Shown one piece after another: positions 1 through 12,300 of a stretch of DNA of 62,577 bases. Origin of the DNA: Pelargonium nanum (Eukaryota; Streptophyta; Magnoliopsida; Geraniales; Geraniaceae); assembly GCA_036897485.1 (NCBI GenBank), contig JAYMTF010000054.1, forward strand, positions 1 to 62,577, written 5' to 3'. The translations under genes and the position numbers were made by a program. The notes beneath the pieces were generated by a model. It saw nothing but the letters and a program-made list of their open reading frames with translations. It had not been told where the DNA came from and searched no databases. Numbering within the stretch: position 1 is the first letter of the stretch; each line of letters starts with the position of its first letter.

Positions 1-453
1 TGGAGATTGGCTATACTTCCAAGTCAGTTGAAATAGCATGTTTTTAGCAACTATTTCAACTGAATATCTTTTAGATCGAATGAGAGAGTTGAGACAATGA
101 TTAAAGATATATCTAACCACAAATAGAGATACAATATTTGAATGAGTGGCTTTGACAATAAAATTTATGATTTGAATTCTAATCAACATGTATCCAAATG
201 GCTAACCAAAGATCTTCATGTAAACATTACCATGACTTGGTAGAAATTATATATATACACACATACTTTTTTTTAATAATAATAATACATACTTTAATTT
301 TAGTGATTTTCTAACTCATTTTAATGAGCAACTAAATTATTTTTTGTATGTTTTTAGCAACTATTTCAACTGCACATTACTTTTCGATTTCTAATTATAA
401 TATGTTCTAATCGATACATATGAACAGGTTGAGTATTCTAATCCAAACATTAT

Positions 454-606
454 TTGGCTTAGGCTTAGCCGCCAAAAGAACGCGCCACCTCATTAAAAAA
501 ACAAGGATCCAGCGGGTCGCTCCGCTCCCACAAATTCATTGGGGTGGGTATGGGTTAAATTAGATGAGGTGTCATCTCCTCATAAACTTGGCTTAGCCTA
601 AGCCAA
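454..606. mobile_element. MITE-like element with terminal inverted repeats
   Basis: A 17-bp terminus TTGGCTTAGGCTTAGCC at 454-470 is answered at 590-606 by GGCTTAGCCTAAGCCAA, whose reverse complement is TTGGCTTAGGCTAAGCC (16 of 17 bases match). The 119-bp interior has no coding frame. Size and structure fit a non-autonomous inverted-repeat element. No clear target-site duplication can be read, so the superfamily is unassigned. Confidence 0.55.
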
Positions 607-761
607 AAAAATTATGGCTTAGATTCTTTTTTCTCTACATATGAATAATTATAATGCTTAAAGTGCAACAACACATCAAGTAATTAAAGAATTATTTTTA
701 TGCACTAATTTTATCATTATATCTACGAGTTTATAACTTTTCAGTTTCGTCAATATATTAT

Positions 762-789
762 CCGTGCATCGCACGGGATCCCAACCTAG
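762..789 (+). mobile_element. Helitron-like 3' terminus
   Basis: A 15-base hairpin (stem CCGTGC / GCACGG, loop ATC, 762-776) is followed 9 bases later by CTAG and then T. That arrangement matches the 3' end of plant Helitrons: a short GC-rich hairpin about 10 nt before CTRR, with insertion before T. The 5' end and the element length were not found. Confidence 0.5.
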
Positions 790-966
790 TAAAAGAATAA
801 AACTAATCACACGATCAAATTTACTAGTAATTATTCAATGCATTATAATATAAAGAAAATAAAAAATTGAACTCATTGGATTACAGATAAAAGAAACTAG
901 TAAAAAAATGTTGACGAAACTATTGGGTAAAGGCTTACATTTATTCACTCATAAAATAAATAGTAA

Positions 967-974
967 TATAAATA
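967..974 (+). promoter_or_regulatory. TATA-like box of the transporter gene
   Basis: TATAAATA lies 138 bp upstream of the chosen ATG at 1112, in front of a CT-rich leader. Position and sequence suit a plant core promoter. Confidence 0.4.
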
Positions 975-1111
975 AATAAAGGTGTTTAATGTATAATCCA
1001 CAATTTTCCCTCCATAATTAACCGTATTACTTGTGGTCATCAATCCTCCTCCTCAGCCATACTCGGCTCGCTACTCTCACTCTCTCCTCTCCTCTCCTCT
1101 CTCTGTACACC

Positions 1112-4100
1112 ATGAGAGCAATGGAGCGATGGACCTCTGTTGCTCCTACCTTTCCTTCTCCTTCTCCTTCCTGCCCTCCCCTTTCTTTCATCTCCATCAC
1201 TTCTCTATCCATCGCATCATCGTCTCCGATTTCTCTTCGTATGCACCTTCCCAGAAACAGCCATGGAGCTGCTCCGACACCAATGTCTCCCGCCAAATCA
1301 CACAAATACGGCCGCGGCAAGTACAGATGCGCCAACAAAAACCTCGATTTGGAGTCGGAACCGTTGTCCCCCATGGATTGCGTGGGGACAGGCATCGACG
1401 TGGAGTGCCGGGCTCTATCTGAAGAAGACGGCGCCGTCTCGGAGATGAAGAGAATGGAGGCGAAAGGGAGTTTGGAGAAGGCGTGGGACTGGGCGGTGCT
1501 GATCTCGCCGTTCTTCTTCTGGGGCACGGCTATGGTGGCTATGAAAGAGGTCTTGCCCAAGGCCGGTCCGTTTTTTGTCGCCGCTTTCCGGCTCCTTCCG
1601 TCCGGCTTCCTCCTTGTAGCATTCGCTGCCTATCGGGGCAAGCCCTCGCCTTCTGGATTCATGGCCTGGCTCTCCATTGCCGTCTTTGGTATGATCGATG
1701 CTGCTTGCTTTCAGGTGATCACCTTCAAACCAGCTTGGTTTCGTTTTTTCTCATGGTTATTGTTTGTGTAATTTGAAGTGTTGATGACAATTGCTATGAA
1801 CAGGGGTTTCTTGCAGAGGGATTAGAGAGGACTCCGGCAGGTTTGGGCAGTGTAAGTTTTGGTGTTATGTTTCATTGTTTAACATTCATATTAGAAATTC
1901 TAAACCCACCCCCACCCCAGGACCCTACAAATTGAGCAATTTATAACTAATTTATTCAATGTATTTGGAAAACTGTTTGATTGTCTCTCGGAACTTTTAT
2001 AAATATAGAAGAAAGGCTTGGGTTTGGGTCCCTAAGTATACAAAATGTGGGAGTATGATAATAATAAAAACAGTATAGGGCTTAAGTGATTTAAGAGGAG
2101 GAATGAGTGAGGTTCCTTTCAATAAAACCCTTTGAATTACGGACACAAGATAACTACATAAACAATTCAAATTCACTAGATATGTTCCTTTTGAAAACTG
2201 AAGAATGATTTTTTTTTTTTTTTTTGTTTCTTTTTGGGATTAGCTAGAATCACTAGTGTTATGAATGAATTGCAGGTGATTATTGACTCCCAACCTTTGA
2301 CTGTAGCTGTTCTTGCTGCTATTTTATTTGGGGAATCCATTGGAATTGTTGGAGCTATAGGGCTTGTACTTGGGGTTGTAGGACTCTTACTTCTTGAGGT
2401 GAACTTAAATTTGTTCTTATTATACAGCTTAGTTTGAACTTTGTTTACTTATCAGTTATCATGTACCTTATCAGTTATCATGTACCTTATTATCTTTTAT
2501 CTGATCCATTTTAGTATTTCCCAGTCATTTCTTTTACTACTTTTCACTTGTACTATATCAAGTTATGCATGCACATGTTAGGGTAAAAAAGAAAAAATGT
2601 TGCATATGTGACTTGAAGATGGTATTGAACAACATGGCACATGATTCCTACTTTAAAAGCATACCGGCCTCTTGAGTTATGCTGCTTTTGTAAGTGGATG
2701 AGGATTTTTTGCAGGTTCCTTCACTTTCTTTTGGTAATGACTCTTCATTGTGGGGAAGCGGAGAGTGGTGGATGCTTCTTGCAGCTCAGAGCATGGCAAT
2801 TGGTACAGTCATGGTTCGCTGGGTTACAAAGTACTCTGATCCTATAATGGCAACTGGATGGGTAGGATTTCCCAACTGAGTAGATTACTTACTATGCTTC
2901 CTCTAACCTGGTCATCCACCTTAGATTTTATTTATTAGCCTTTGATGGGCTTGGCCCTATGGTATTAATTACTTAGTGTCATTAAGCTTTGATAGTTGTA
3001 TATATGAAAAATTGACTTTTAAACACGCATTTTATTTTATTTCTTGATGTTGTGTTTTGTATTTATTGATGGTTAGCATGGTTGTTGTTTCTCTTCCCTT
3101 TCTCCTGCTCCATTTAGTTATTACTTTTCAATCAGTTAGCAGATGTGTAACATTAATTATATATTGTTCATGTGGTGACCTCTACTTTGTCTTTCTATTC
3201 TAAACTGAAGTGTAAGCAACATATGGTAATAACAATCATATATGACTGCATGTTAGATATTTAAACACTTGTAAGGCATTGCAATGTTTCGACTTTTAAA
3301 ATTGGCACATAAGTTTAAGTACTCTTTAAAAAGAATGGTGATCGGGAAGACTGATGCACATTCTCTTTTTATGGCAGCACATGGTTATTGGTAGTCTTCC
3401 TCTTGTGATAATCTCATTTCTCAATAATGATCCTGCGGTTAGTGGAAATCTCATGGAGCTCAAATTGAATGATGTATTGGCTCTGCTATATACTTCAATT
3501 TTTGGAAGTGCCATTAGCTATGGTGTATACTTCTACTGTGCGACCAAAGGTCACTCTCTTTTTTTCATTTTATATTGAACTTCTTGTATGTTCATTCTGA
3601 ACTTGGAAGATATATCTATGTTCCCTCCCTCCCTGTGGTAGTCTGTGTTGCTGTGGTTTAGTAAGTTGGTCATTTTATGTTGCTGGTTGTCCAGTTAACC
3701 AGCGCATCTGTGAGTTATTGTGGGGTCAAATATTCCATTTTGAAGTTCTTTCTTTTTTTTTTTTTTTTTTGCCTTGCTTCTGCCTTTCAGGTAGCCTGAC
3801 GAAGCTCAGTTCCCTCACTTTCCTAACTCCAATGTTTGCTTCAATTTTTGGGTAAGATCTTCCGGCTATATTAAGTCATTTAGCTGTTATGATAGATTAA
3901 TTTTTCTCATATAAATCAAATCTAAGATGTAGTGTGCCATTCACTATGTTATCAAATCCTGCACCTGCACTTTTCCTGCACTTGTTATTCTTTTTATATT
4001 AAAGTTGTGATTTTTAATCACAGATATATTTATCTTGATGAGACCTTCTCACCCATACAACTGGTTGGGGCTTGTGTTACTGTGGTTGCAATATACCTGG

Positions 4101-4126
4101 TTAACTACAAAAACATTTTGGAATGA
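1112..4126 (+). CDS. EamA/WAT1-related transporter, plastid type (At3g02690-like)
   Basis: Seven exons join in phase: 1112-1714, 1804-1851, 2276-2398, 2715-2861, 3378-3549, 3791-3851 and 4024-4126, giving 418 residues. The family (drug/metabolite transporter superfamily, two EamA repeats) consists of ten-helix membrane carriers; the substrate is unknown. The first about 130 residues are Ser/Pro/Arg-rich and lack membrane segments, as expected of a plastid transit peptide. The first EamA repeat starts near WDWAVLISPFFFWGTAMVAMK, and the second carries GESIGIVGAIGLVLGV and a C-terminal YLVNYKN tail. Length and exon 2-3 wording (AGLGS, then VIIDSQPLTVAVLA) match Arabidopsis WAT1-related At3g02690, annotated as chloroplastic, as I recall it. 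The reading frame is open upstream to 1031, but 1112 (or 1121) is the better start because it follows the CT-rich leader. Localisation is inferred. Confidence 0.9.
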
Positions 4127-5661
4127 AGTCTGATCATGTTTGAGTTGACCTGTGAACAAGGCTGGCTTCTTTTCTCCGGGCTCTACCTCTGTTGTCGGAG
4201 TAATACGAATAGCTTGTTTTGCATTTATGTTGGAAAAACGAAATACATATGAAGAAGAAGGTATGAACCTTGCGGTACCTTCTGTAAGTATCCTAACGCC
4301 TTCCTGTATAAGGTTTAACAGAAGATCATTTGTGCAAGGCATCATACAGGTTTAAATTGTTTAAGCTACAATATCAAATCCATGATATCACGGTACACTG
4401 CTCCTTGAAGCCTAGAAGCTGAAGCCCCAAATCTATAAATTATAGGCAAGTAGTTTTCAGGGGGAATTTTTGTTCTGTAGATAATAAGATTGAAAGTAAT
4501 TTATGTCCTTTGGTGTTATTTGTACATATAGCAAATCTTCATGGATCTTAGCTTTTGTAATAAAATAGAGAAATTATGTTAGATCCTTGGAAGGAAAATG
4601 CATAATTGCGCGTGTTTCTTCTGGATAATGGCTAATGTGGAGTTCCTGATATTTAGTATATTATTTGTTGCAAGTATACTAGGTTTGTAACTGTGTCTAG
4701 AGTTGCATATGAAATGTTGATCTTTTGTGTTTATACTAGGTTTCTAACTGTGTGTAGAGTTGCACATGAAATGTGGATCTTGTGTCGTCTGAGTGAAAGG
4801 GAGCAAGAGAATTTCTAGTTGTATGGCAGAAGCCAGAAGTTAGCAAGTAAACAAGAATCAATAATTAGCATCCTCATCTCTGGTTCACCCAAAAAAGTAA
4901 AGGCATTTGGGGTGGCAATTCAGATTTGTTAGGACTCGAATTGATACAGAGTAATCCGATTCGAGCAGGGTTCAGATCAAATAAATTTCAAGCTTTGAGT
5001 GCAAGATGGGCGGATTTGTCTGTTCCAATCTGATGGGTCCATATTTTTGCATGATAGATTCGATCTGAAATTGATTGGATCAAACCATTTTTAGTTGGAT
5101 TGGATTTCAGATACCCGCGTTTTCGGATCTAAATTGTCAACCCGGCTAAATAGTCGTGCACCTAGGTGGGCCATGGCAGAGTACTTGCATATGTGTCCTC
5201 ACTGTAAGCCACATAATTTTGTTTCAATGCTGCTATACATAATGTCAAATGTAGCCTTTATGGCACCCGGTACTTCTGCATGTTTGTCCAAATTCTAGCT
5301 TCAAACAAACTGAAAATGGCCAATTTTCAGACAAGTTAACTTCTGCTGTACTTTAGATTTACTGCGGAGTAAAAAAATTTATGTTGGTCACACCATACTA
5401 TGAATTCATGTGAAGACTAAATATATGAATTTGATTGCACAAGCCATTCATGTGAAGACTTCAATGCCACCCTGTTGTTTGTTTGAAATGCTCTACTGGT
5501 AATATCAAGAAATGAAGTTATGGAAGAACAAATCATAAATTAATGATCATTACAGAAAGTCCGAAACTAAAAAAACAAGGAAATCAGTTGCAAGTTCGCA
5601 ACCTTACAAATCTGTGTTCATTTGAAAGCTACAACACCGAATGAGAAAAGTTCAGTTTTGG
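4127..5661. other. Intergenic region, transporter 3' UTR and repeat
   Basis: No gene is visible. The first few hundred bases are probably the transporter 3' UTR. From about 4908 to 5145 lies a GGTGGCAAT-start repeat rich in GATTCGAATC-like words. The last part, up to 5661, should be the 3' UTR of the minus-strand Ser/Arg-rich gene. Confidence 0.5.
4908..5145 (+). repeat. GGTGGCAAT-start dispersed repeat, copy 1
   Basis: The stretch starts GGGGTGGCAATTCAG and is rich in words such as ATCCGATTCGA, GGATTGGATTTCAG and CCCGCG. A similar start and vocabulary recur at 50350-50850 and, reversed, at 45035-45185. This looks like a dispersed non-autonomous plant repeat; ends and family name are uncertain. 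Confidence 0.4.
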
Positions 5662-7907
5662 TCATGTTGATGCCGCTACTGCAACAGTTTGAGGACCTCT
5701 GTTGCCACCAGCTCTGCCTCGGCCAATCCCGGAGTGTTGATGATGATCCAAGTCTCTCCGTTTCCCGGAGAACCCCCTTCTGGCCTCCTCCATTTCCCGG
5801 CCCGTTTCAGACAAGGACCTCGAAGTCCAACGATCAGTTGAATCAGCTGAATTGGGTTCCCATGAAGAAGAAGAAATCCCCCAGTGTTGTTGTCCACCAC
5901 CACCCACAAAGCTGTTACTTCCTGAAGACTCTTCCTCTTCTATCTCTCCTCCTCCAACACCCAGAGAACCATTACCACCCCTTGTCACAGTCACATACTT
6001 GTGAAGACTTGGCTCCATCAAATCATCAACCACAATTACCTCAGATTCCACAAAAGGGTCTTTGGGTTTGGGTTGTGCTCTTTTCTTCCCAGCAAGACTG
6101 TGCTCAGTTTTGTTGAATTGGCTCTTTCTTTCCTCAGAGAAAGTGGAAGAAAAATTGGAGCTAGTGCAGGAGTTGAGGTCTGCTACTGCTTCAACTATGG
6201 AACAGGCCTTGGTGACACAAGGAGGGAGCGAAAACGAGGTGGGTGTAGGGGTGTTCTTCTGGTGGAAGTTCTGGATATCTTCCAGCAACAGCGAGGTGTA
6301 GGACGGGTTGAGGTCCAAGTCTTGCGATCGCCTCAACGACCTGCTTCTCGTCAAGGTTTGGGGCATTGTTGTGACTGTGACATTCTTGGTCATTTGTGCA
6401 TTTCCCTTCACATCTTCCATAACATATACTTCCTTTGCTGTGCTGTTCGCATTCATAACTTGGCTGGTTTTGTGATTAGAAGCTCCTTGAGCAACATTCA
6501 GTTTCTGGATTGGAATCAGTAACATAACAAATTCAATACCTCATGTTAAGCTATCAATGTAAAAAAAGAACAAAAAGCACAAAATTCATTGATTACCTTC
6601 CCATCTGCTTTGCTGTTGGGATTGGCTTGTGGATAGGCTAGAGAGTTGGGATCAATCTCGCTCAATGGGTTCCTTCTATATGGAGATGGTTCTGCTTTTC
6701 TTGAAGAGCTCCGGCTCAGCGATGGCTGCTGATTCTCATTAGGCCCATTTGCATTGGTTAGCGCCGGAGACTGGGAGCGAGGATTCTCATTAGATCCATT
6801 TCCATTAGTCCTTGCCGGAGACCGGGCACGAGCAGGAGACGGAGCACGAGGATTCTCATTCGCGCCATTGGCGTGGACTCTCGCAGGAGACGGAGCACGA
6901 GTACTGTCATTTGCACCATTAGTTCTTGCCGGAGACCGAGCACGAGGGGATGCTGTGCTCCTTGAACCCGCCTCACCAACATTCCTCTTCACAGTGATCC
7001 TCTTGATGGCGGTGGTGTTTGTTACAGGTTCTCCGCCGCCATTGTTGCTCTTATCAGTGGCCGGAACCGAAATCATCTTCCCGGGCCGGCCATTGGTACC
7101 TCCTCCGGAACTACCATTAGCAGCACTAGCAGGGACTGCGTTGGTGGTTGTGGAGGTGTTGCCGGAGCGTCTTCCCGGAGATCTACTCACTCTCCGGCTC
7201 CCGCTGCTTCTCTCCTTGCTGCTCGATCTCTGATCTCTTTCTCTGCTCGGAGTCCTCCTCCTTCTTCCCTGAGGAGAAGAAGGCATGGACGGCCTGTTTC
7301 GCTCCCTGTGGAGGCGCTCCTCTGCAGCAGCATCGTCGTCACCGTAATCTTCACCGTCATTGTCTCCTCCATGGTCGAAATCGTAGCTCCTCTTCGAACC
7401 AGAGTACTTTCTGCTGCGCTGAGCAGCAGATCCAGAAGCGGCCTTGCCGGAGGAGCTGCGGCTGAGCCTCCCGCACTGAATCAGAATCGCATCGACCTCT
7501 TCTTTGGTGCAACTGGATGTTCTCACAGCAGAAGAAGTAGTGGAAGAAGCTGTTCCATTGATAATGAGATTGATATTGTTAGCAATTACATTCTTGTTAG
7601 CAGACACCGCATCAGGATCTGCAGATTCATGAGAAGATGTTGTGGTGGTGGCTGTGGCGTTAGAAGTAGAAGCAACCGCATCTGCTACTTTGTGCTGTTG
7701 CGGTGGTGGTCTGTCATGGCTCTTTCTGTGCTTAATCACAAAAATCTCCTTCTTCACCAAGCTTTCCTCCTCCTTTCCTTGTGGTTTCAGCTGTGAAGTT
7801 GCGGGATTGGTTTTGATTGGGTCCGGTGCTGTTGACAAAACAACTTTGGAAGATGAAGAAAACCCAGGGCCAGAAGATGGACCTTTCTTGCTCAAACAAC
7901 TACCCAT
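5662..7907 (-). CDS. Ser/Arg-rich protein, At1g65710-like, probable N-myristoylation
   Basis: Two exons: 7907-6597 (437 codons, phase 0) and 6504-5662, giving 717 residues. The start ATG at 7907 gives MGSCLSKK, a typical N-myristoylation and Cys-palmitoylation signal, so the N terminus is probably membrane-anchored; the frame stays open upstream with no such signal. There is no catalytic domain. The middle is a low-complexity RS/SR region (RRRRTPSRERDQRSSSKE and SRSPGRRSG), followed at residues about 320-398 by degenerate repeats of an ARSPARTNGANENP unit. The conserved patches are a CTKEEVDAILIQCGRLSRS segment (about residue 145) and a C-terminal domain with RSRSLRRSQDLDLNPSYTSLLLEDIQNF and ACSIVEAVADLNSC. 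Those patches match uncharacterised At1g65710 and relatives annotated as serine/arginine repetitive matrix-like. Molecular function is unknown; a splicing role should not be inferred from the RS content alone. Confidence 0.87.
6715..6950 (-). repeat. In-frame SPAR-type repeat in the Ser/Arg-rich gene
   Basis: About four degenerate 40-66-bp units encode variations on RAPSPAR..NGANEN (protein residues about 320-398). On the plus strand they show as recurring GGATTCTCATT and GCCGGAGAC words. The unit number is likely to vary between alleles. Confidence 0.7.
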
Positions 7908-9364
7908 GGCGTGACCTAATTTCAAGAACAGAGAGGCAAAAACAGAGAAAATTACAGAGCTGAGAGATGAGGAACAAGAAGGAACATTGAGAAGAAGGAT
8001 ATGGAAAAGGGTAAAAAGGGAAGGGATGAGTGATTTTTGAATTGAATTGAATAGATAAAGAAATAAGAGGTGGTGGTGTGGCAGTTGCAGAGAGTTCAAG
8101 AAATAGATTCAAAATGGTAACTTTTGGGATATAAAGGAAAGTAAAAAGCAATTCAAATTTTTGGAAATGGGCGGGGCGGGCAATAGAGACGTTAAGAGAG
8201 AGAAGGACCGTTGCGTTGGGTGGACCGATCTGGTCAGCACTGGGAAGAGATGTCGTATTCTAATTATACTATTCGTATTTATGTTTAATACGACATCTGA
8301 TTCTCTTCGGTCTTTTCTATTATAATAAGATGATTCCCTAGAAGCTCATCACACACACAGTTACAGATCTGGTACCATCTGAATTCAAACATCTTCGATC
8401 AACGGCTACTTATGTCATCCCAAGCTGGGCCTACAGATCAATTGGGCCACATGCAGCCCATTAACTCAACTGAGTCACATGTTGCTATGATAGTCACGTG
8501 GTGTGGGAACTATTTTGTCATTTGTGCACAAACTATTCTTTTTGGAGTTAGCAATTCTAGTTGATTATTCCTTCTAATCGGGGACATGAATTTATTTTGT
8601 AAAAAAATCAATTTAGTCTATGAATTTGTATGTTTCGATCCAACTGAGTCCTTAAACTTTTTATAACCCAAAGTAGTCTTCCATTTTTCGTATTTCGATT
8701 CAAAATAGTCCATGAATTTTCATGTTTCGACTCAGTTTGGTTCTTGAATTTTTTTAACTCAAAATAATCACTGAACTTTCAAATATTAACCCAATTTGGT
8801 CAATATTTGAAAGTTCCGGACTATTATGGGTTAAAAGAAGTTAGGAAACCAAAATTTGTTCTTAACACGAAAAGTTCAAATACGTACTATTTTGAGTTTA
8901 AAAAAATTTATAGACTAAATTGGTCTAAACATGAAAGTTCAAAGACCTCATTGAATTTTTTACCTTTTATAAATCTGCTACTGTTCTATTGCGTCAATGG
9001 ATAGAGCATTTATGTTTTGCTTTTATCAGCCCAAGGACTCCATTAATATAGAACAAAACTTGTACAGTTGCTGTTTATTGTTGTACATGTGTTATAGGAA
9101 AAAGAATACAGTATTTTTCTACTTTCACACTACAAAAACTATAAAAAAAAATGAGGACAAAATCATCCTTCAAAAACTTTACCTCTATAATCCGCAAGCT
9201 GGGCAAGAACTGAACCAATACTTCTTACTGGTTCTCCTCAGTCACTAACCTCAGCAAACTAAAACAAAAAAATTATCTCCTCTCATACAATTATGCTGGG
9301 AAGTAACTGGGACTCTGATAAGACAGATAAAAAAGAATCTTTGAACCACTGTACATCTGCATCT
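7908..9364. other. Intergenic region with inverted-repeat element
   Basis: The first about 250 bp should be promoter and leader of the minus-strand Ser/Arg-rich gene (an ATATAAAG-like word at 8129-8137, plus strand). The centre, about 8590-8960, is a large foldback repeat. 8960-9364 is AT-rich and probably ends in the 3' UTR of the O-fucosyltransferase gene. No gene is seen. Confidence 0.5.
8590..8960. repeat. Degenerate large inverted repeat (foldback)
   Basis: Two arms fold around a 14-bp spacer. The inner 14 bp are perfect: AACTTTCAAATATT at 8775-8788 against AATATTTGAAAGTT at 8803-8816. Outward, the arms keep clear similarity for well over 100 bp with indels. Each arm is built of short units of the form AGTCC.TGAA.TTT...TTTCGA, so it may also be seen as diverged tandem units. 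Likely a non-autonomous foldback element. Confidence 0.6.
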
Positions 9365-12300
9365 CTAGTCGTCGGGGTCCATTTCTTCATCCTGCTCGGA
9401 AGATGGAGTTGAGTCTGTTGTGCTGCCGCCTTCTGGCAGCCCATACAAATCTATTTCATCTTCTTCGGATTCATCCTCGTTAGCAGTATTTTCTTGCACG
9501 GTAGCTGTACGGAGACTATGCTGTATCCAACTGGGGCACTCGACCGCGCCACTATACAAAATCTCTAGTTCGGTTCCCTTCCTAATCTCTTCGGATCTGA
9601 CATTTACACAAGAGCACTGCGGAATTGGGTGAGAGAGGAATATCTTTGATTTTGATTGATGAGTTTCCCTCAAAAGGCCCTCCTCACCCAGGCTTTTGTT
9701 AAGATGGTCACGCACTAACAGTGTCCAATTGCGCGTCGGATAGTAGAGATATTCACTGATGTTACTGAGGAGTCCAGCAAGATATTTCCTGCCCAAGAAA
9801 TCAGTTTGAGTATAAAATATGCAAGAAATCACTGAACTGACACAAAATAAAACACTGTAGAAGAGATGTATATTACTACTGTAGCATGCCCACTAAAGCG
9901 AACCATATAGAAACCAGAAAACAAAGAATACTAATGAGTTGAATTCTATGAAAATAAAAACAGAAAAGAGCCAGAACAGCAACCAGGTAAAACAATGATT
10001 TAAACAAGAATGATGATCTAGAATACTATCTCTCTATTAGGGGACCTTCATGCCAAAACCAAGAACATAAATTTTTTGTCATCTTGTGATTACCTGTCTG
10101 GTCGATATGTTCTGGCAGAAGCCATCTCATACAGTCGATGTCCCATGACCAAGCCTGAAAAATCTGGCAATCCACTTCCATCATTATCAAAACCAGGAAA
10201 GAATGCATCTGCTTCTAGAGAGACAATATAGTCAAGAGCAGCCCACAACAATCTGTGTGCTTGACTCCTCAATTCAATGGGAGTAGGGTCTGGCTCTGCA
10301 TCCTTCTCAGCAACCCAACCGTACCAGCCCTCCTTTTCATGTCGATAGAAGGGTCTGTCAGGAGGTGGAGGAAGGGGTCGGGGGCGAGGACCAGCCTTGT
10401 CCCATTCTTCTTTCAGTTCTTGAGCACTTTTAGCTGGAGGAGGCTCAACAGGCTCTGGAGGAAGAGATGTTTCTGGGCCGATTATGGCATCTAACTCTTG
10501 CTTGCTGCACAAAGAAGTCCGATCTGCTAAATTGGTGTACATGGCACGTAAAGGGATCATAACCCTTTGACCACCAAATGTTTCAGTACCAGCTAAATAT
10601 ATTCTTGTGTTAGGATGATAACCCATTGCTCGAAAGAGAAGTCCTACCTGCAATAACAAATTGCCCAAAGAGAGTAAATCAGCTGTATTTTTTACACAGA
10701 AGGAACATCCAACTTAAATATTGTGTGGATGGGTGGGGAGTGGGGTTATTTCCAAATACGAACATAAATAAAGCACATGAACAAACTGATATATCCCCAT
10801 GACTTAGGTTATGGAATATAGATTGCAATGCTGAAATACATTATGGGTATTATTCTAAACTCCAAGCTAAGTGAAATGTAGCAAGGTTATTATCATTCTT
10901 CGATATCCGTGATAACATTAAAAAAAGAGAGGATAAAATCTCAACTTTAACACTGTAGAATTTTACTGAACACTGAAGTAGATGAACAAAAACTGCAGAG
11001 TTAAACATACCTCTTCAGGAAAGAGAGGGCATGAGCCATTTGCTTTTCGAGCAAATGAATCAATAGATAATTCTTCTTTGAGAAACCCTTGTTTAATCAT
11101 CTGTGCCCGTCGATACTGTATAAGTTCACTATGAACATCCTACACAATTACAAATATGACAAATCATAACAGTAAGAGCTAATTACAAATTATAATTATT
11201 GAAAAAAATACAAGTATAAAACTAAAGCTAGATGCTGAACCGAGTTTCCTGTAATATTTTGTTACTTGTCAGCTTATTGTGTTACTGAAGCAACCAGAGA
11301 CAAACTAATGCTAATAGGTAATAAATGTGACTCATCAAACCAGACTTTCTGGCTAATTTTAAAACCATTACTGAGAGTTCACTAATTTAATTTTTTCAAC
11401 AACTGTACACAATTTTCCCAGACTAATGTCAGACTTCAGAAGCAGCAGCAATGATTGATACAATCAATATATCTCTTAAAGAAGATCTTATTGTATGCTT
11501 TAAAATAGAATATGAGACAGAGACAAGAATGGTGCTACAACCAACCTGGAAAAGCTCAGCACAACCATGATATGCTAAGGAATCTCTTACAAGACCAGGA
11601 TGGAAAGCAAGATATGGCAGACCTGACCCTCGTAACCTGTGCAAAAAACATATTAAGTGCACTGAAGAGATAAGCTATAAGAACATAGCGCAGTGTTTGT
11701 CTATAAAGAGAAGCTCTTCATATCCATAGGATTCAAATTTCAAGGATAATATATGAAATTTTCAGATATTTTTATAAAACACTCCTGATTATAGCCAAAA
11801 TTATATATACTGCACACGCATGTTTTGTCAAAATGGTCAATACAAATTTCCATAAATCAGACATTGTACAGACCTTTCTACCATTCTGCGCCCAAGTAAG
11901 AGAATTTCTGGCCGGAATTGAAGTGCATGGAAAGCTACCCTGCATCTTAGCCTCTGATATTCATCCAAGCTAGGAGGGAGTGTTTGCTGGAAAAAGAACA
12001 GAGAGAGAGAGAGATGAGTGCACATCAAAAGAAAAGCTACCACAGGCACAACAGCATAAAGAAGAGCTACAAGCACTCATGAAAGCAAGTTATTATATTA
12101 TCAGCTTACCCAGTTAAACAACCATATAAAAACCCAACTGAAAGCTAAGTTCAGCGAAGATAATTCAGCTCGCCAATCATCAAGTATAAAAGATTTTTTA
12201 AGTGTGCCTTTTATCTTACAGGGGCCAACATACCAGCAACAATATGGATCATTTTCATGTCTCAATTGGTAACAGAAGTTACCCAGAATATAGGGCATTG

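Larger units (their letters stand above)
1..1111. other. Upstream intergenic region of the transporter gene
   Basis: I see no gene here. The sequence is AT-rich and holds a 153-bp inverted-repeat element (454-606), a Helitron-like 3' terminus (about 762-789) and a TATA-like box (967-974). The last stretch, 1030-1110, is CT-rich and is probably 5' UTR of the transporter. Confidence 0.6.

Noticed and set aside
1027..1560. 177-codon open frame opposite the transporter first exon
   Set aside because: Mirror of the Ser/Pro-rich transit peptide exon; no family words, no splice partners.
6001..6522. 173-codon plus-strand frame
   Set aside because: Antisense to exon 2 of the Ser/Arg-rich gene, whose minus-strand frame matches the family.
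6754..7233. Leu/Ala-rich plus-strand frame with repeats
   Set aside because: Complement of the SPAR repeats; repeat DNA stays open in several frames.
8988..9010. GCGTCAATGGATAGAGCA, like a tRNA D-arm
   Set aside because: No acceptor stem partner and no T-arm (GGTTCAAATCC type) within 90 bases.
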